From the NCBI GenBank assembly GCA_028023455.1, contig JAQFVV010006215.1:8109230-8173229 (forward strand): a stretch of 64,000 nt of DNA. Reading direction: 5' to 3'. The position numbers were made by a program, and so were the translations under genes. Each line of letters begins with the position of its first letter. The first letter of the stretch is position 1. This DNA comes from Epiperipatus broadwayi. Taxonomy: Eukaryota > Onychophora > Udeonychophora > Euonychophora > Peripatidae. The notes beneath the pieces are model-generated. The model ran no database searches and was not told where the DNA came from. It worked only from the letters and a program-made list of their open reading frames with translations. This document shows, in pieces, positions 10,500-22,500 of this stretch.

Positions 10500-11560
10500 T
10501 CACTTTCAGTGGAGAGAAGTCCTCTCAGCTTCTGGATTCATGTTTACGCAATATAGAATATGCAGAATAAATAGTTACCAGGTATTTACAGAATACACAC
10601 ATTCCTCAGAAAAAACATCTATTCTTCTATTATTGGTTAATTCATTAATTGTCTGCTCAATCTGTTTTCTATTTCTATCTTTACTTGTCTTCTTTAACAC
10701 ATTAACACTTTCTGTTCCAACATACACACACAACACCATCCCCTCCTATTCCCAAGAAACTCTGCAGATTGTTTTATTTTAATTTTCTCTGGAGTAGAAA
10801 ATATAATCTTTGAGATAAGCTGGAGGTTGGTGTTGATATTGAAGTCTTTTGGTACTTGGATATTCTGTAACACTTGGTTGTGAGTCCATCATATCAGGTT
10901 CTTCCTCTGTTTCAGTATCAAGTAATGGTATGAATCTCTGCACAATCTTATTGGATGATTTTTTCAGTTTTGGTTAGGTTTTGCCAACTTTCAGCATTAA
11001 GGTCTACATTTGCTTCAACGCAGTTTTTTTCTAATGTGATTTACATGGTGTCTGTAGATAATTCCAATAGAAATTTGCACATCTACAATGTAGTTTGAGA
11101 TTACTTTCTTTATTAGGCCTTTGATCCACAATTTCCATAAGTTATCTCTTACTGACATCTTTTCTCTAGCAGAGTATTTATTTACTGGAACTTTTCTTGG
11201 TTGTTCCTTCTTTGGCAGGAGAATAGACAGTTTGTTTTTCAATTTTTTTCCTATTAATATTTCTGTCAGCAATTTCCTAATGGGAATAGATGACATGATG
11301 TGTTGATGCAGCATCGCTATGTTCAGGGCTTCTTTAATGGTTGGGTCACTTAACCTATTTAAAGATAACTTGTCTCTGTCATTCCTTTGATCTGGGATGA
11401 TAGGGTGGTACTAGTACATCATACTCCCCAATCTTCCAGAAAGACTTTAAATTCTTCTGAAGTAAATCTGGGCCCATTATTGGAAATGAGTAGCTCCAGA
11501 TAACCATATTACATAAAGATTACTTTAAGAATGTGTATAGTTTCTTTTGTACTCATATTT
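10500..11560 (-). pseudogene. Ty3/gypsy-like integrase relic
   Basis: Minus strand from about 11560: HILKVIFM.YGYLELLISNN then GPRFTSEEFKVFLEDWGV is the integrase core around the second catalytic aspartate (usual SDNGPQFTS), here read as asparagine. After frameshifts, 11314-11015 encodes a tail with PVNKYSAREKMSVRD and IIYRHHVNHIRKKL, the (R)RHxxHIR ending of gypsy integrases. A further downstream piece near 10860 contains TEYPSTKRLQYQHQPPAYLK, similar to post-integrase tails. Neither LTR was identified. It is an inactive fragment. Confidence 0.75.
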
Positions 11561-11689
11561 TTTAAAAATTTATATTCTCCCACATTGAGGATGCATTGAT
11601 TATTTTAATATTTTGAAATTAGGAAAACTAAATATACAAATAACTATTTTTTAAACTCACTACTATTTAAAAACAACATTAAAAAAGCA

Positions 11690-11908
11690 GGCAAAATCTC
11701 CATACAGTAATGCCACTCATGGATACCAGAAGGTTTGAGCATAAAATCCCTATCTAGTGCCTACTCATCCAATATCCCCAAACTAGTTTGTAGATTGTGG
11801 CTTTACTAGATAGGGATTTTATGCACAAGCTTTCTGGCATCCATTGATTATTCTGGCTTGCACTGAGTGGCAGTACTGCATGGAGAGTTTTGACTGTTTT
11901 AATAATAG
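11690..11908. repeat. Inverted pair of LINE 5'-end fragments
   Basis: The left arm (about 11701-11760) and right arm (about 11813-11875) are inverted copies sharing ATAAAATCCCTATCTAGT, a CCAGAA(G/A) stretch and CCACTCA. Both match the 5' end of ORF1 of the LINE at 28.9-33.7 kb. The left arm continues with codons matching SSVYSSSIPGLVSGLWP, here SAYSSNIPKLVCRLWL. It is a short foldback made from a 5'-end LINE fragment, with no ORF. Confidence 0.75.
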
Positions 11909-12426
11909 TTATGAGTGAGCATAAGAAATGGTGATCATGCGATGTTTAGTGGTTTAACATCAAAAAAATTGTACAATTATATAAAATAAGGAACAAAAAG
12001 GAATATAGAAAAAAGTTGAGTAAATTCTTGAGAATATTTAGAAAATTGAAGGCAAAATGTTTTTTGCATATGTATGATTTTCATATAAATAAGTCAAAAA
12101 TCTGCAAAATAATTATGCTGGGAAAGTTCAAATTAGCTGACAAAACTAGAAGAGCTATGAATTAATTCTATAAATCATCTCAACTATTATTTTTTAATTA
12201 ATTGACTATCCTGAAAACATTTCATGTTATAGAAAGTTTGAGTAAAGAGAATAGGTAAAAGTAACAAGATTTGAAATACCCTAGTTACTCTATATGCCTT
12301 AAGGCAGACAAAAAAATATATAATAACATATATTTTTATATTGGACTATTTCCATAATCTAATATGAAAATGGAATGTCTTTAGAAAAAATTAACTTTAT
12401 TTAAATATTCAAAATACATTCAACTG

Positions 12427-12615
12427 TTAGTAATAGCACATCAAACAGGTTAGTATATGCACTAAAAATGTTTCGAGAGGTATTATTCTCCCCTCTACTT
12501 CAGGTGTTGCTGGTCTGACCAATGACAGTACTAGCATGGGATTCGAATCTAGATCCTTAGTTTCTTGAGTATTGAATTTAAGGTAACACACTAACCAACT
12601 AAGCCATCCTGCCAA
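12427..12615 (-). mobile_element. tRNA-derived SINE
   Basis: Minus strand from 12613 begins GGCAGGATGGCTTAGTTGGT. TGGCTTAGTTGG matches the Pol III A box (TRGCNNAGNNGG). About 50 nt later AGATTCGAATCCC matches the B box (GGTTCGANTCC). The spacing and T-arm-like sequence indicate a tRNA-related head, followed by a tRNA-unrelated body (GTCATTGGTCAGACCAGCAA and onwards) and a tail ending near AACAGTTGAATG. A diverged copy pair lies at 13618-14098. It is not a functional tRNA gene because the anticodon arm is not recognisable. Confidence 0.8.
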
Positions 12616-12659
12616 AGGTAACAGCCAGTAGAAATTTCATACACTTATCTATGAGGTTC

Positions 12660-12917
12660 CTTCTGATTTCTCCACTTTTCCCTAAGAGCAATGTTGATTA
12701 GTAGATTCCATACATTATGTATAGTCACACTAAGTTGGCTTATAAGATTTTTTGCCATTGTCATGTGAACAACTTCTTTAAATTTTCTTCTTTGTATCTT
12801 TTCTTCTCTATCCAATATTTTTGTATTTTCCCAATTGAACATATTTTTATTGACACATACATTGTTGAATGTATTTGGAATATTTAAATAAAATGAAATT
12901 TTTCTAAAGACATTCAA
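12660..12917 (-). pseudogene. Penelope-like element C-terminal fragment
   Basis: Minus strand reads WENTKILDREEKIQRRKFKE, then VVHMTMAKNLISQLS and IHNVWNLLI. The pattern (I)LDRE...RKFKEAxxI...xxWxxLL is the conserved end of PLE proteins after the GIY-YIG nuclease. The upstream part is not nucleotide-continuous with any RT here. Its outer part overlaps the right arm of the inverted repeat 12330-12955. Confidence 0.75.
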
Positions 12918-13110
12918 TACTTATATTAGAGGATGGAAATAGTCCAATATAAAAATACAAATAGAACATCATCATCACCAACCTTCAGGAAAACAATACT
13001 ATATATATATTAATTTTTACATTACAGCCATTACCAAATTATTTAGGTATTATTATTAAAAATAAGGTACAATAATTATTTTATAAAATAATATTACTAA
13101 AAGTACTTAC

Positions 13111-13245
13111 ATTTAATAAAAATTCACTCTGCATTTCTCGATCTAACTTTTGAGAATTTTTTACAGTTATTAAACCATTATTTTGACCAACTTGAAATAT
13201 TTCAGAATCTTCTTTTAATTCATAAATAAACACTGCATTATCCCC
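13111..13245 (-). CDS. Cadherin gene, sixth visible exon (middle of EC repeat)
   Basis: 135-bp exon, phase 0 to 0, acceptor CATGTAG|GGG and donor AAT|GTAAGT. It encodes residues 232-276: GDNAVFIYELKED (the GxNA...Y strand following DKDE from the preceding exon), FQVGQNNGLITV and the LDRE motif at 265-268, then EFLLN. Order and spacing are those of a canonical EC repeat, and the join DKDE|GDNA matches the family consensus. This exon is too short to appear as a long open frame and was located from splice signals and domain continuity. Confidence 0.95.
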
Positions 13246-13617
13246 CTACATGAAATGAAAATATAAACAAAAATTCAATAATAACTATTATATGTAATGT
13301 TTGGTTTTCCTAAACAATTTACCAAAATGAATATCCATAATTATATATATCAAATTAATTTTTGATAATTAAAAAAATGAATTCTATTATTAGCAAATGT
13401 AAATGAAAAACAAATTAAACTAATGTACAGTTTTATTACCCATAAAGGAGAGTCCTATATATATAAATCTAAGTTATACTGTGCTCAAAATATTCTGTCT
13501 TCATGCACTTTACTTGTTTATTTATTTTTTTGTTAATTTTTATAAATATAACTGCTGTAGGTTTTTTCAAATTTTAGTATTATTGTACTATCATATATAA
13601 AATGCAGAGGCTGTGAT

Positions 13618-14098
13618 ATTTCATCATCTAGATGAATTCATTAATTGTTAAATGTTTTCATAAAAAATTCAATTTTTACTAATACTTTCAACTGTTAATA
13701 GAAAATACAACATTGCAAATAGTATTATTCTCCTCTCTTCTTTAGATATTACCTGACTAGTGATGGTACTATCATAAGGGATTCAACTGGTAATCTTTAA
13801 ACTCATGAATCTAAATTTAAGATGATATTCTAAATAATAAGGCTTTTGTCAGACTAGCCTACTTGGTTAGAATATAAATTCAGATTGATGAATGTAAATA
13901 TTACTGAATCATTTCCCATGTAGCACCACTACCACTGGTTAAATCAGACACACTTCAAGAAGAGAGGATAACTGTACTATTTGAAATGTTGTACCCCATG
14001 GTAACCTGTGCATTATTGGTAACAGTTGAACGTATTTGAAAAATTACAAATAAAGTTTGATTTTTTAAAAAAAATTAACAATTTAACTAGATGATGAA
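13618..14098. repeat. Large palindrome of two inverted SINE copies
   Basis: ATTTCATCATCTAG at 13618 is matched by CTAGATGATGAAAAT at the far end. The arms (about 13618-13855 and 13865-14098) are diverged inverted copies. Each contains the SINE body (CAACTGTTA, TATTATTCTCCTCTCTTC and its inverse GAAGAGAGGATAA, a degraded GGATTCAACTGG B-box). Centre is near 13860. Divergence between arms is high, so this duplication is older than the hairpin at 9.56 kb. Confidence 0.72.
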
Positions 14099-16558
14099 AA
14101 TAAAACAATATATGACTACAAATGCTATATAATACATTACTTTGGGTTATTTATATTTCAGTTTAAGCATAGTATAGAGCCTTGTCTATTATTAATTCAA
14201 AAATATATTATTTAAAAATTTATTTTATCCAAACAAAATTTTAAATGGGATCTTTAATTTTTTACAATAAATAAATTATTCAATGTGTTCACTACCTCAT
14301 TATTGCGCAATTTAAATCAATAATATTATTTATCTTTTTTGCAATTTTTATTACAATTTTATTTATTTCTGTTTCAATCAAAACTGTGGCCTTTATCAGT
14401 TATAAATAAAATAAAATTGCTTTAAAAAGTGCAAACAAAATTAAAGGAAAAACAACATTCAGCAAATACCTATAAACTAATAAGCCTAAGTACAGTAGCT
14501 AACTTTTTAAATCTAGATAGAGTTTTGATTTACAATGAAATAAAAGATTTGTTCTGGAAATTCAAAAAAATCACTAATCAAAAAAAGTTTTGAAACATGA
14601 GATTTCAGATTAATGACATTTAAGTTAGACCAACATTATATTAGTTTAAAAAAAGTTTAAAATACATTTTAAAATAATTCCAGTCTTATGCAATACCAAG
14701 TTTCCCCCCCAAAATATCTTCAAAATATATTTTAAAAAAGTTTTTAAATCTGTTACTAAATCACTTAAAAGTTTTTAATGGAAATGTAAACTATCAGGCA
14801 TTAAGGACAGAAATCTTTGGTTTTACAAACTATTGCTTTTTTTAAAGATGATTTTTCTATTATATAGAAAAACTATTCAAAGATGAATTACCTAATATGT
14901 AATTTAAATATTTGCCTTCAAAAATAAAAGCTCTCCAAGTATTACCTTCTTTGATAATTATAACAAAATTGTGATTTGATAATTACTTAATGATCATAAT
15001 AATATAATCACAACAATTTTGGAATATTTGAGAGTATTTGTCTTGACATAACTTATCCCACATATCTCCAAAGATTCATTAAATGCATTGCCCTGAATTT
15101 GGTATAAGCATTATTAAAGCTTATCAACAACAACAAAATAAGTAATACTTTTTACTGTGTTTTAATAATGTAAAATAATTTTTCTAAAATATTGAAAATA
15201 ATACAAAGAGAAAAACATGGAAAACATATCTACATTTAATATTTGCAATGCTACATACTATTTTTGTATGTGTTTATAATCAAAATTATTAATTTAAATT
15301 GAACATACTTTTTATACATGTAAATGAGTAATCATTGGAATATATATAATTTAACATTAAAAAAGCAATAAGTTCAATTTTGCAATAAGAAGTGGTTATT
15401 AGAAGCATACACTTCTAAGATTTATTAAAAGATAATTTGGAGATAGCTTTTAATTATATAGGTATATTACTTTGTGTTGCAGATGAGAAATATTTACATT
15501 TTGGGTGGATATGTCATGAAAATAATAGCATCTTATAGCTTATAAATGGATAGAAAATCATTGAATTTTTATCCTTCATGAAATAAAAAGACATTTGAAA
15601 ATATATGTCTAATGTCATCAATAAAATATATTATTTATTTTATCATGAGAGAAATATTTCAAAGAAATACATGAAGGTTTGCAAAATTATTTGCGAGTTG
15701 TAAGTGTGATGTACAATCTTTATCACATGAGCTTCAAGGCAAATTTGTTTTAAGAATGTGTTTATAAAATCAAAAGAATGTGTTCTGTAAGTAAAATGAT
15801 AAGTTTAAAAGATGTAGTATATTCTCTTGAAAATTCTATGAGAGATTGCAATTAGATGAATAATAATAATTAGAACATTATCAGTAATTATTCTCCTTCA
15901 GTCTCATTTAAAGATGATGTTGGCTTATTGCTATTGTATGATATATTCATAATACATCCAATGAAGGAAGATGAATCTCAATCAAAATTCTAAAAACCCA
16001 AGGGAGAGATTTTAACCTTTCATCTTTTTTATAATGTTATTGAGGTTTATAATAATAATCTGCCAACCCTTCCCATTTTGCATAAATAACATGAATTAAG
16101 TAGCATTAAAAGATGGTATACATTCTCTTATAAATATTGTGAATTAAATTTGTTTGAAAATATTTAATTTAAATTCACAATATTTTTGACTGAGTTAGAT
16201 TTCCTACAATTAGAAAATTTACCTTGCCATCTTGCATAACCTGAATTAAATAGAAATTAAAAATGGTATATATTCTCTTATAAATCTTGCAAATTGAATA
16301 TGTTTGGGAATATTATATATTTGATCAATTAATATGAGAGAATAAAGAGATTGTTTATAGAAATCCAATCAATAGAAATTTCACTATTTGAAATGATAAG
16401 GATGCATGGTTGTTTTCATAAGCGATAGTTATGCTTAAAATTCAATATCAATCATTGTGTCATACATAAATGCTAGTTTTACATCCACAAATGTACAGCA
16501 CATTTAGTCTGATACTAAAATTTCTGATAATGGTAAAAGAGAATTTATTATCATTGAA
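14099..16558. other. Intronic A+T-rich DNA, no gene recognised
   Basis: Part of the 10.7-kb intron between exons 23931-24107 and 13111-13245. Near 14370-14400 the minus strand has CTGATAAAGGCC...GATTGAAAC, a possible much-degraded PLE-type hammerhead. Otherwise nothing beyond simple A+T-rich sequence was seen. Confidence 0.55.
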
Positions 16559-16660
16559 ATAATTAGAGAGGATTTAAACCAGACTTTCAAGCTCCCTTTA
16601 ATCATCCACTTCATTTTATACAATTGATATACATGACTATGTACATGAAAGAAAAATAAA

Positions 16661-16718
16661 TGATCTCCAATATATGCATTTTATACTTAACCAGCACTCA
16701 TCAGTTGGTCCAGATCAT
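16661..16718 (-). ncRNA. Hammerhead motif, repeat family, left arm of copy I
   Basis: Minus strand: stem I strand GATCTGGACCAA, CTGATGA, stem II GTGCTGGTTAAGTAT (weakened), AAAA where GAAA is expected (G12 to A), a short A+T stem III, then TTGGAGATC completing stem I. The lost G12 predicts loss of activity. The fold is otherwise recognisable. Confidence 0.65.
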
Positions 16719-17437
16719 CATTTCTGACACACACATATAATCAGTGTTGAGTTTATATTAAGATAGCAAAAATTCAAACTTTAATGGATAGGCTTCAATC
16801 TTCTCCACTCTCCAACTCTTCAGCCATCCATATCTAATGATGGCATGTTCAAAGCCATTATTTTCCAATTTTGCTGTGTCATACCCATGTTGACCATAAG
16901 TCAACTTGACTTCTCATATGTAGAACTTTAAGCCTGTTTAAATAAACAGAAGAGGGATGGGCAGAATACAGACTGAATATATATTTAAATACATATATAG
17001 TATATATATATACTCTAAGCTCGATGTAATTAGAAAGTATTTGAGCCCATACTTTCAAGCTCCATTTAATCATCCACTCTATCTTATACAACCAATGACT
17101 AAAGAGCTTGAAAGTCTGGGTTCAAATGCCCTCTAACTACATCAGCTTAAAGTATATATAATATACATGTATTTAAATATTACATATTCAGCCTGTATTC
17201 TGCCCATCCCTCTTCTGTGTATTTAAATGGGCTTAAAGTCCTACATATGAAGGGTCAGATTGACTTACAATAAACATGGGTATGACACAACAAAATTGGC
17301 AAACAAAGACTTTGAACATGCCATCATTAGATTTTCAATCATATGAATGACTGAAGAGTTGGAGAATGGAGAAGATTGAAGCCTGTCTATTAAAGTTTAA
17401 AGATTTGCTATCTTAATATAAATGAGCATCAATATAT

Positions 17438-17495
17438 GATGACTCAGACCAATTGATGAGTGCTGGTTCAGCACAAAATGCATATATTGGAAATC
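17438..17495 (+). ncRNA. Hammerhead motif, repeat family, right arm of copy I
   Basis: Plus strand: GACCAA, TTGATGA (C3 to T), stem II GTGCTG-GTT-CAGCAC with six perfect pairs, AAAA instead of GAAA, TGCATATA, then TTGGAAATC. Two core substitutions make activity unlikely. The perfectly paired stem II supports the hammerhead assignment. Confidence 0.65.
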
Positions 17496-17599
17496 ACTTA
17501 TCTTTTTCACATATATGTGGCCATGTTTATCGATTGTATAAAATAGAATGAATGAATAAAGGGAGCTTGAAAGTTTAAGTTCAAATCCCCTCTAATTAC

Positions 17600-19214
17600 A
17601 TCTAGTTTAAAGTATATGTATATGTATTTAAATAGTATTGAAATAATTGAAATTTATTATTGTAGAAATGAATATCAACTGCTGCTATAACTTGAAACTA
17701 ACTGTATAACTTGAATTAAATTGTAAATTATATATAAGTAAATGAAGTCCAAGATTTAGCACCTATAGCAGATGGATAAACCAAAGAAAGGAACTTTGTG
17801 TTTTTATTGATTAATAAATTTTTTATTTAAATGTTAATACTTTACTTGTGTAGATTTTATTGTTCTAGAAAAAATAAGTGCAGTCCTACTCACATGAATT
17901 AGACCTCACACTGTTGACTAAAGATGAAATTGAATAAATCAAAAGAAATATTTACGCAAATAAATTGGGGTGTTTTAATTACAATTTATATTTTATTGAT
18001 AGTAGATGTATTAGGTTGACTGATAACCATTAACAAATGAATACAAATGTTAAGATAGATCCAAGATTTAATCCAATTTATTCCAGATTTGAATCATCAT
18101 TTAATAACATTCAACATAAAGTGACAAAAAGTGATTATCACTTGTTTGAAGTAAATTCCATCCACTGCTTTTTCAAAGATAAAAAAAAGATCACTTAACA
18201 AACAAGACATATCAGTTTTCAATTAGTACTGAGAAGCAGCAAATAAATTTAAAAAAATATTTGTCTGTGCTTCTATTCCCTATTCTTCTGTCACCTTTTC
18301 CTTCTATCATTTTCTTTACAACAAATGAATTGGTCTGATTTGGAAAATATATAAAACAGTTAAATACACTAGTACAATATGTTTATGTAAACATATATTT
18401 TAGATTTGTTCATGTACACATTTTATTATTATTAATATTATTATTGTATTAATATTTAAATTGGATCTTATCTGCCATCTTCTTAGCAGTAAAGACATTG
18501 AAATATAATGCAAAGATATCTAAAAATCAAAATAGTGTTTATTTTAAATTAAAATCATTTTAAATATCTGCTATCAAATTTGTCAGATAAATAATTAGGA
18601 TATTTTATTCACTAAAATTTAGAAATGATATAAGGAGTGATACAATAAATGAAAAACCAGATTTAAATCTAAGGACTCTCTTGATCAATATGTTTTATGC
18701 AAATTATTCAAACAAAAAATAGTTTTTTGTTCAATAAAAATCTCAAACAATAGCTCAGAAACAGGGGGAAGCAATGGTGAATAATGAACTGGAGTTTCTT
18801 TAAAGGACAAAAGTTTTCACTAGTCTACAATACTAATGCACAAAAATTGATAACATTTTAAGTAAACCTAATGATTTGACCTATCTGATTATTTTATACA
18901 TGTATACACTTAATACAAACATTACTCAGCTTAAAAATTACACATACAAGCAAACACCTAATATTATTTTTTTAGTCAGACAAAGCACTTCCATTTTTAA
19001 ACTAAAACATCACTGCTTCTTAATTATATATTTACATTTTATAAACAAGTTTGTTTCTTAATAAATTAATTTTTTTATTAGTTCCTCTTTCTGTATTATA
19101 TAAGTGTATATATGCAAGCATAAATAATTTTTATTTCATTATCATAAAGTTTTTTCTAAATAATTAGATTTTAAATACACTGCTGTTTCTGATTATATAT
19201 ATGTGCATACATAT
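17600..19214. other. Intronic DNA, no gene recognised
   Basis: A+T-rich sequence in the same large intron. I found no coding similarity, repeat unit or RNA motif that I can defend. Confidence 0.55.
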
Positions 19215-19520
19215 TGTAACCGGACCACCATACAACCCCTTTATTACCTTGGTTGTAACAATTTCCTGATGAGCATGTTGCAGGAAGGAACTATCAATCG
19301 GTATTTCCCATGCAGAAATTAACCGCCCCTACAACAATATTTCCTGCTCATCAGAGAATGTAGCACCATAGAGACTGGAAGCATCTAGACATTTCTGTGT
19401 TTGGTTTTCCAAACGATGCCACTAGAGTTCCATCTCACTACAACCTGACTTACTTAGGTCTAGTTATGCCAGACATAGCTCAGGAGACATGAGATTCTTG
19501 TGAACAAGTGCACTGAATGA
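19215..19520. other. G+C-richer island, possible old repeat or LTR
   Basis: About 300 bp distinctly richer in G+C than its surroundings, starting TTGTAACCGGACCACCATAC and including GGTCTAGTTATGCCAGACAT. TTTCCTGATGAGCA and its inverse TGCTCATCAGAG occur 90 bp apart, forming a weak inverted repeat. The TGTAAC start recalls retrotransposon LTRs, but no partner LTR, primer-binding site or target duplication was found. Identity is unresolved. Confidence 0.35.
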
Positions 19521-22500
19521 TGAGTGATGCAATAACAAAAAAAAAATAGAATTGAACAACTGGATAACAAATTAATTTTAAGTAACAATAATTTTATTTA
19601 ATAACAGGTTTAAATAAATGTCCATCAAACAAAGTATTTCATTGACAGTCCCTTGTATCCCTTCAGCTTACTTCCAATAACATTTTTATATGACTTAAAA
19701 ATGTAATCTGTTGAGAGTATAATAAAGTCCTTCTTTCAATAGTTCTTTAACAGTTTACATCTTTAATCATTTAGTTAACTAAAGAGAAGAGTGTGATATA
19801 TTAAGACAACAGAGATAATAACGAATACAACTGATAGCATTTAATTCAGAGTTCCACTTAATTCAACAAATTTTCATTTACAGTCCATTGTGTATCTTGG
19901 TATACATCCAATAGTAGGGCAATATGAATTAAAGAATGCAAGTTTTTTAACAATTTGCGTTTTACATCTAATTCAGAGTTCCACTTAATTTTAAGTTAGT
20001 TAATGCATATTACATATATTTTATTCATGGTTATCCAAATCCAGGTTTGAATCCATACTATATGCACATTTATCCTAGGTTCACTGGTTTGGTATTCTTA
20101 TTTCTCAACTCGTATGTATATAACATGTTTTAATTCTGTGTTTAAATTACTTTTTTCAGAGTTTTCAGATAATAAATAAAATCCTTTTAAAAACAACAGA
20201 AAAAAAAAAGATTTTCTCAATCTTTCAACTTATTTAAGGACATAGTTCATTATACACATATACCATTAACTTTTATTGACATACTAGCTCATATTTAAAT
20301 GTTTGAATTTGTTCATTATATAGTATAATTCTACTAAATACATTCATTTTGAATGTATACCTTCATTTTGATATTTTCCAATTTTATCTAAATTATAAAT
20401 ATGTTATTATAATTTAATTAATTATAGTTATGTGTAATATTTTTATACAATCAATAGGCAGGTGAGCATTTGTAATTTTATTTGGTTACTCTAATATCTA
20501 TCATAAATATTGTTGTTTGGTCTGCCACAGAGGTATGTTACCAGATATAAGTTGATCTGTAGTTTCATTTATAATTTATCAATAATAAATGTATTTTCAT
20601 GTAGCTACATTTATTTATAATTTTAGTTTCATTTATAATTTATCAATAATAAACGTATTTTCATACAGCTACATTTATTCATAATTTTAGTTTCATTTAT
20701 AATTTATCAATAATAAACATATCTTCATATAGCTACATTTATTCATAGTTTTCTTTAAGAAAGGCGTTTTGTCTTGTCTTTTATAAACACACATAGTATC
20801 GAATATTTTATAAAGTCATTACCTTCATTTTATCCAGTTTGTTCCTTCATATCCATGATGTGACTGCATTCAAAAGGAGGGTTGTATTTCAGCTGAATGG
20901 CATTATTTCCTTTCTATGATGTTTATCAAGGCAAATCTTGGAGACACATGGCTTTTGGATGTAGAGAGAAAGCTGTTACTGTTTAGCCTTCCATCGTTAT
21001 GTTTTCCTTAATAATGTTTTCTTTTTCCATCCTTAACAGTGGTTCTTTAACTGTTCTGAAAATCTTTTTTCAAATTAAAATCTTTTTCAAAAATCTTCTT
21101 TAAAATCTAATTTAAAAATATCTCTACAAAATCTCTTTGAAAAACTGCTCTGAAAATCTTTTTTCAAATTATTTATATTCTCCTCCCTGGATTGATTAAG
21201 CAGCATTTCCCACTGTATCGGATTTGTTATACAGCTCTCATTTAAACCCGAGTGCTTTTTTCTTCTTAAGGATTGGATAATCTACTTTTAGCAGGATAGA
21301 TAACAGATCATAAGGATTAGCCATGGTTTCTAATTTATTAAGACTGCCTCAAGCTATTATCACACTTTATACAACAACATCATTCCAAAAATTAAAAATG
21401 TAATATTTTTAATAAATGCCAGCTTTTATTTATATCATAATTTAAAACTATAAAATCAATAATCATTTATCTTTATTATTTTCTTTTCTCGTTTATAGAA
21501 AATAATGATTTTTTTTCTTAGATTGATGAATCTTAATAAAGATTTGTACTTTTTTTTTAATTGCAGATTTAAACGTATTTGTTGTCTTTTTTCTTTTTAA
21601 TTTGACCAAATCATGCTAGTCTTTTTAAATGGGGGGGGGGTGATCTTTTGAATACATACGTGGAACAGTATATCTGTTTCAATATATACTTTATTATATT
21701 AACTATAATTTTATTTGTTTTATTTTATAGATAAATATGATACTTGTGATAATATAAATCTACATATTCATATTTATTCTGAATAATTTACCTTTGACAC
21801 TATTAATAATTTGAACATTTTATTTTATTTTTGCTGTGAGAGGAAAGAGAGAGGAGAATATAATAAAATTTTTGGCCTAGGATCATAAATAAAACAAATC
21901 TGGTTTTGATTTATTGTCATAATTTAACAAACATTTCACAATAGTATACTAAATAAATTTTTAAAATTGATTTTAATTCAAAGCATACATTTTATTTTGA
22001 ATTAAATGAAAATTGAAAATAAAAAACTACAACAAGTAATGATATTTGATAATTATTATATTTTGGAAGGGGGAACAAAATAGAGATACCAATGTATGTG
22101 AACATCTACATTCAACTTTGTTTGTTTCTTTAAAACACTATTTCAACATTACAAAATAATATTAAAATTGCTAATTGATAAATATAAAATTCAGCATACT
22201 TTACATATGTAAAATATAGTTTAAAAATAGAGAAGAAAGTAAAAGACAAAAATGACATTTTCTTGTATTACAATTAATTTTTTTTTTTAGAAATTAATTT
22301 AAAAATAAATTTTGCATAAACATAAAACGTGTAATTTCAATTTTAACCTTCTTTTAATTTGTTGTCATTTCAAAGCTAGCCATTTCATTTTTATTTGGAT
22401 TGTTTTTGTTTGTTTTTTTACCTTATTGCAATTTGTATTGAATAATAAATTTTTTTCTTAAATGAACAATAAAAAACTTATAGCTGATAATTCTTTTGGC

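Larger units (their letters stand above)
12330..12955. repeat. Inverted repeat around a SINE and a PLE fragment
   Basis: TTTTATATTGGACTATTTCC at 12337-12356 recurs inverted at 12927-12946. The homology extends over about 90 bp each side (GACTATTTCCAT, AATGTCTTTAGAAAAA, TATTTAAATATTC, ATTCAAC). Between the arms lie a tRNA-derived SINE (12427-12615) and a PLE C-terminus (12660-12917), both on the minus strand. Confidence 0.75.
16559..17599. repeat. 1-kb palindrome of the hammerhead-bearing repeat (copy I)
   Basis: Two roughly 500-bp inverted arms (about 16559-17062 and 17104-17599) separated by about 41 bp. Outer ends read AATTAGAGAGGATTTAAACC and the inverse of GTTCAAATCCCCTCTAATTA. In the tRNA-like sense the latter contains GGTTCAAATCC-type B-box sequence (best at 17120: GGGTTCAAATGCCC). 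Each arm contains, in order, the B-box-like end, a hammerhead motif, AGTTTATATTAAGATAGCAA, CCTCTTCTGT(G)TATTTAAA and a second B-box-like block near the centre. Arms differ by many substitutions but stay collinear. It has no ORF. Confidence 0.85.

Noticed and set aside
12540-12615. Possible tRNA gene
   Set aside because: A and B boxes are good, but the anticodon arm and acceptor pairing do not fold. A long non-tRNA body and diverged copies nearby show it is a SINE.
19273-19375. CTGATGAGCA on both strands considered as hammerheads
   Set aside because: Neither is followed by a stem II hairpin and GAAA at the right place; plus reads AGGAA after a three-pair stem, minus has no stem.
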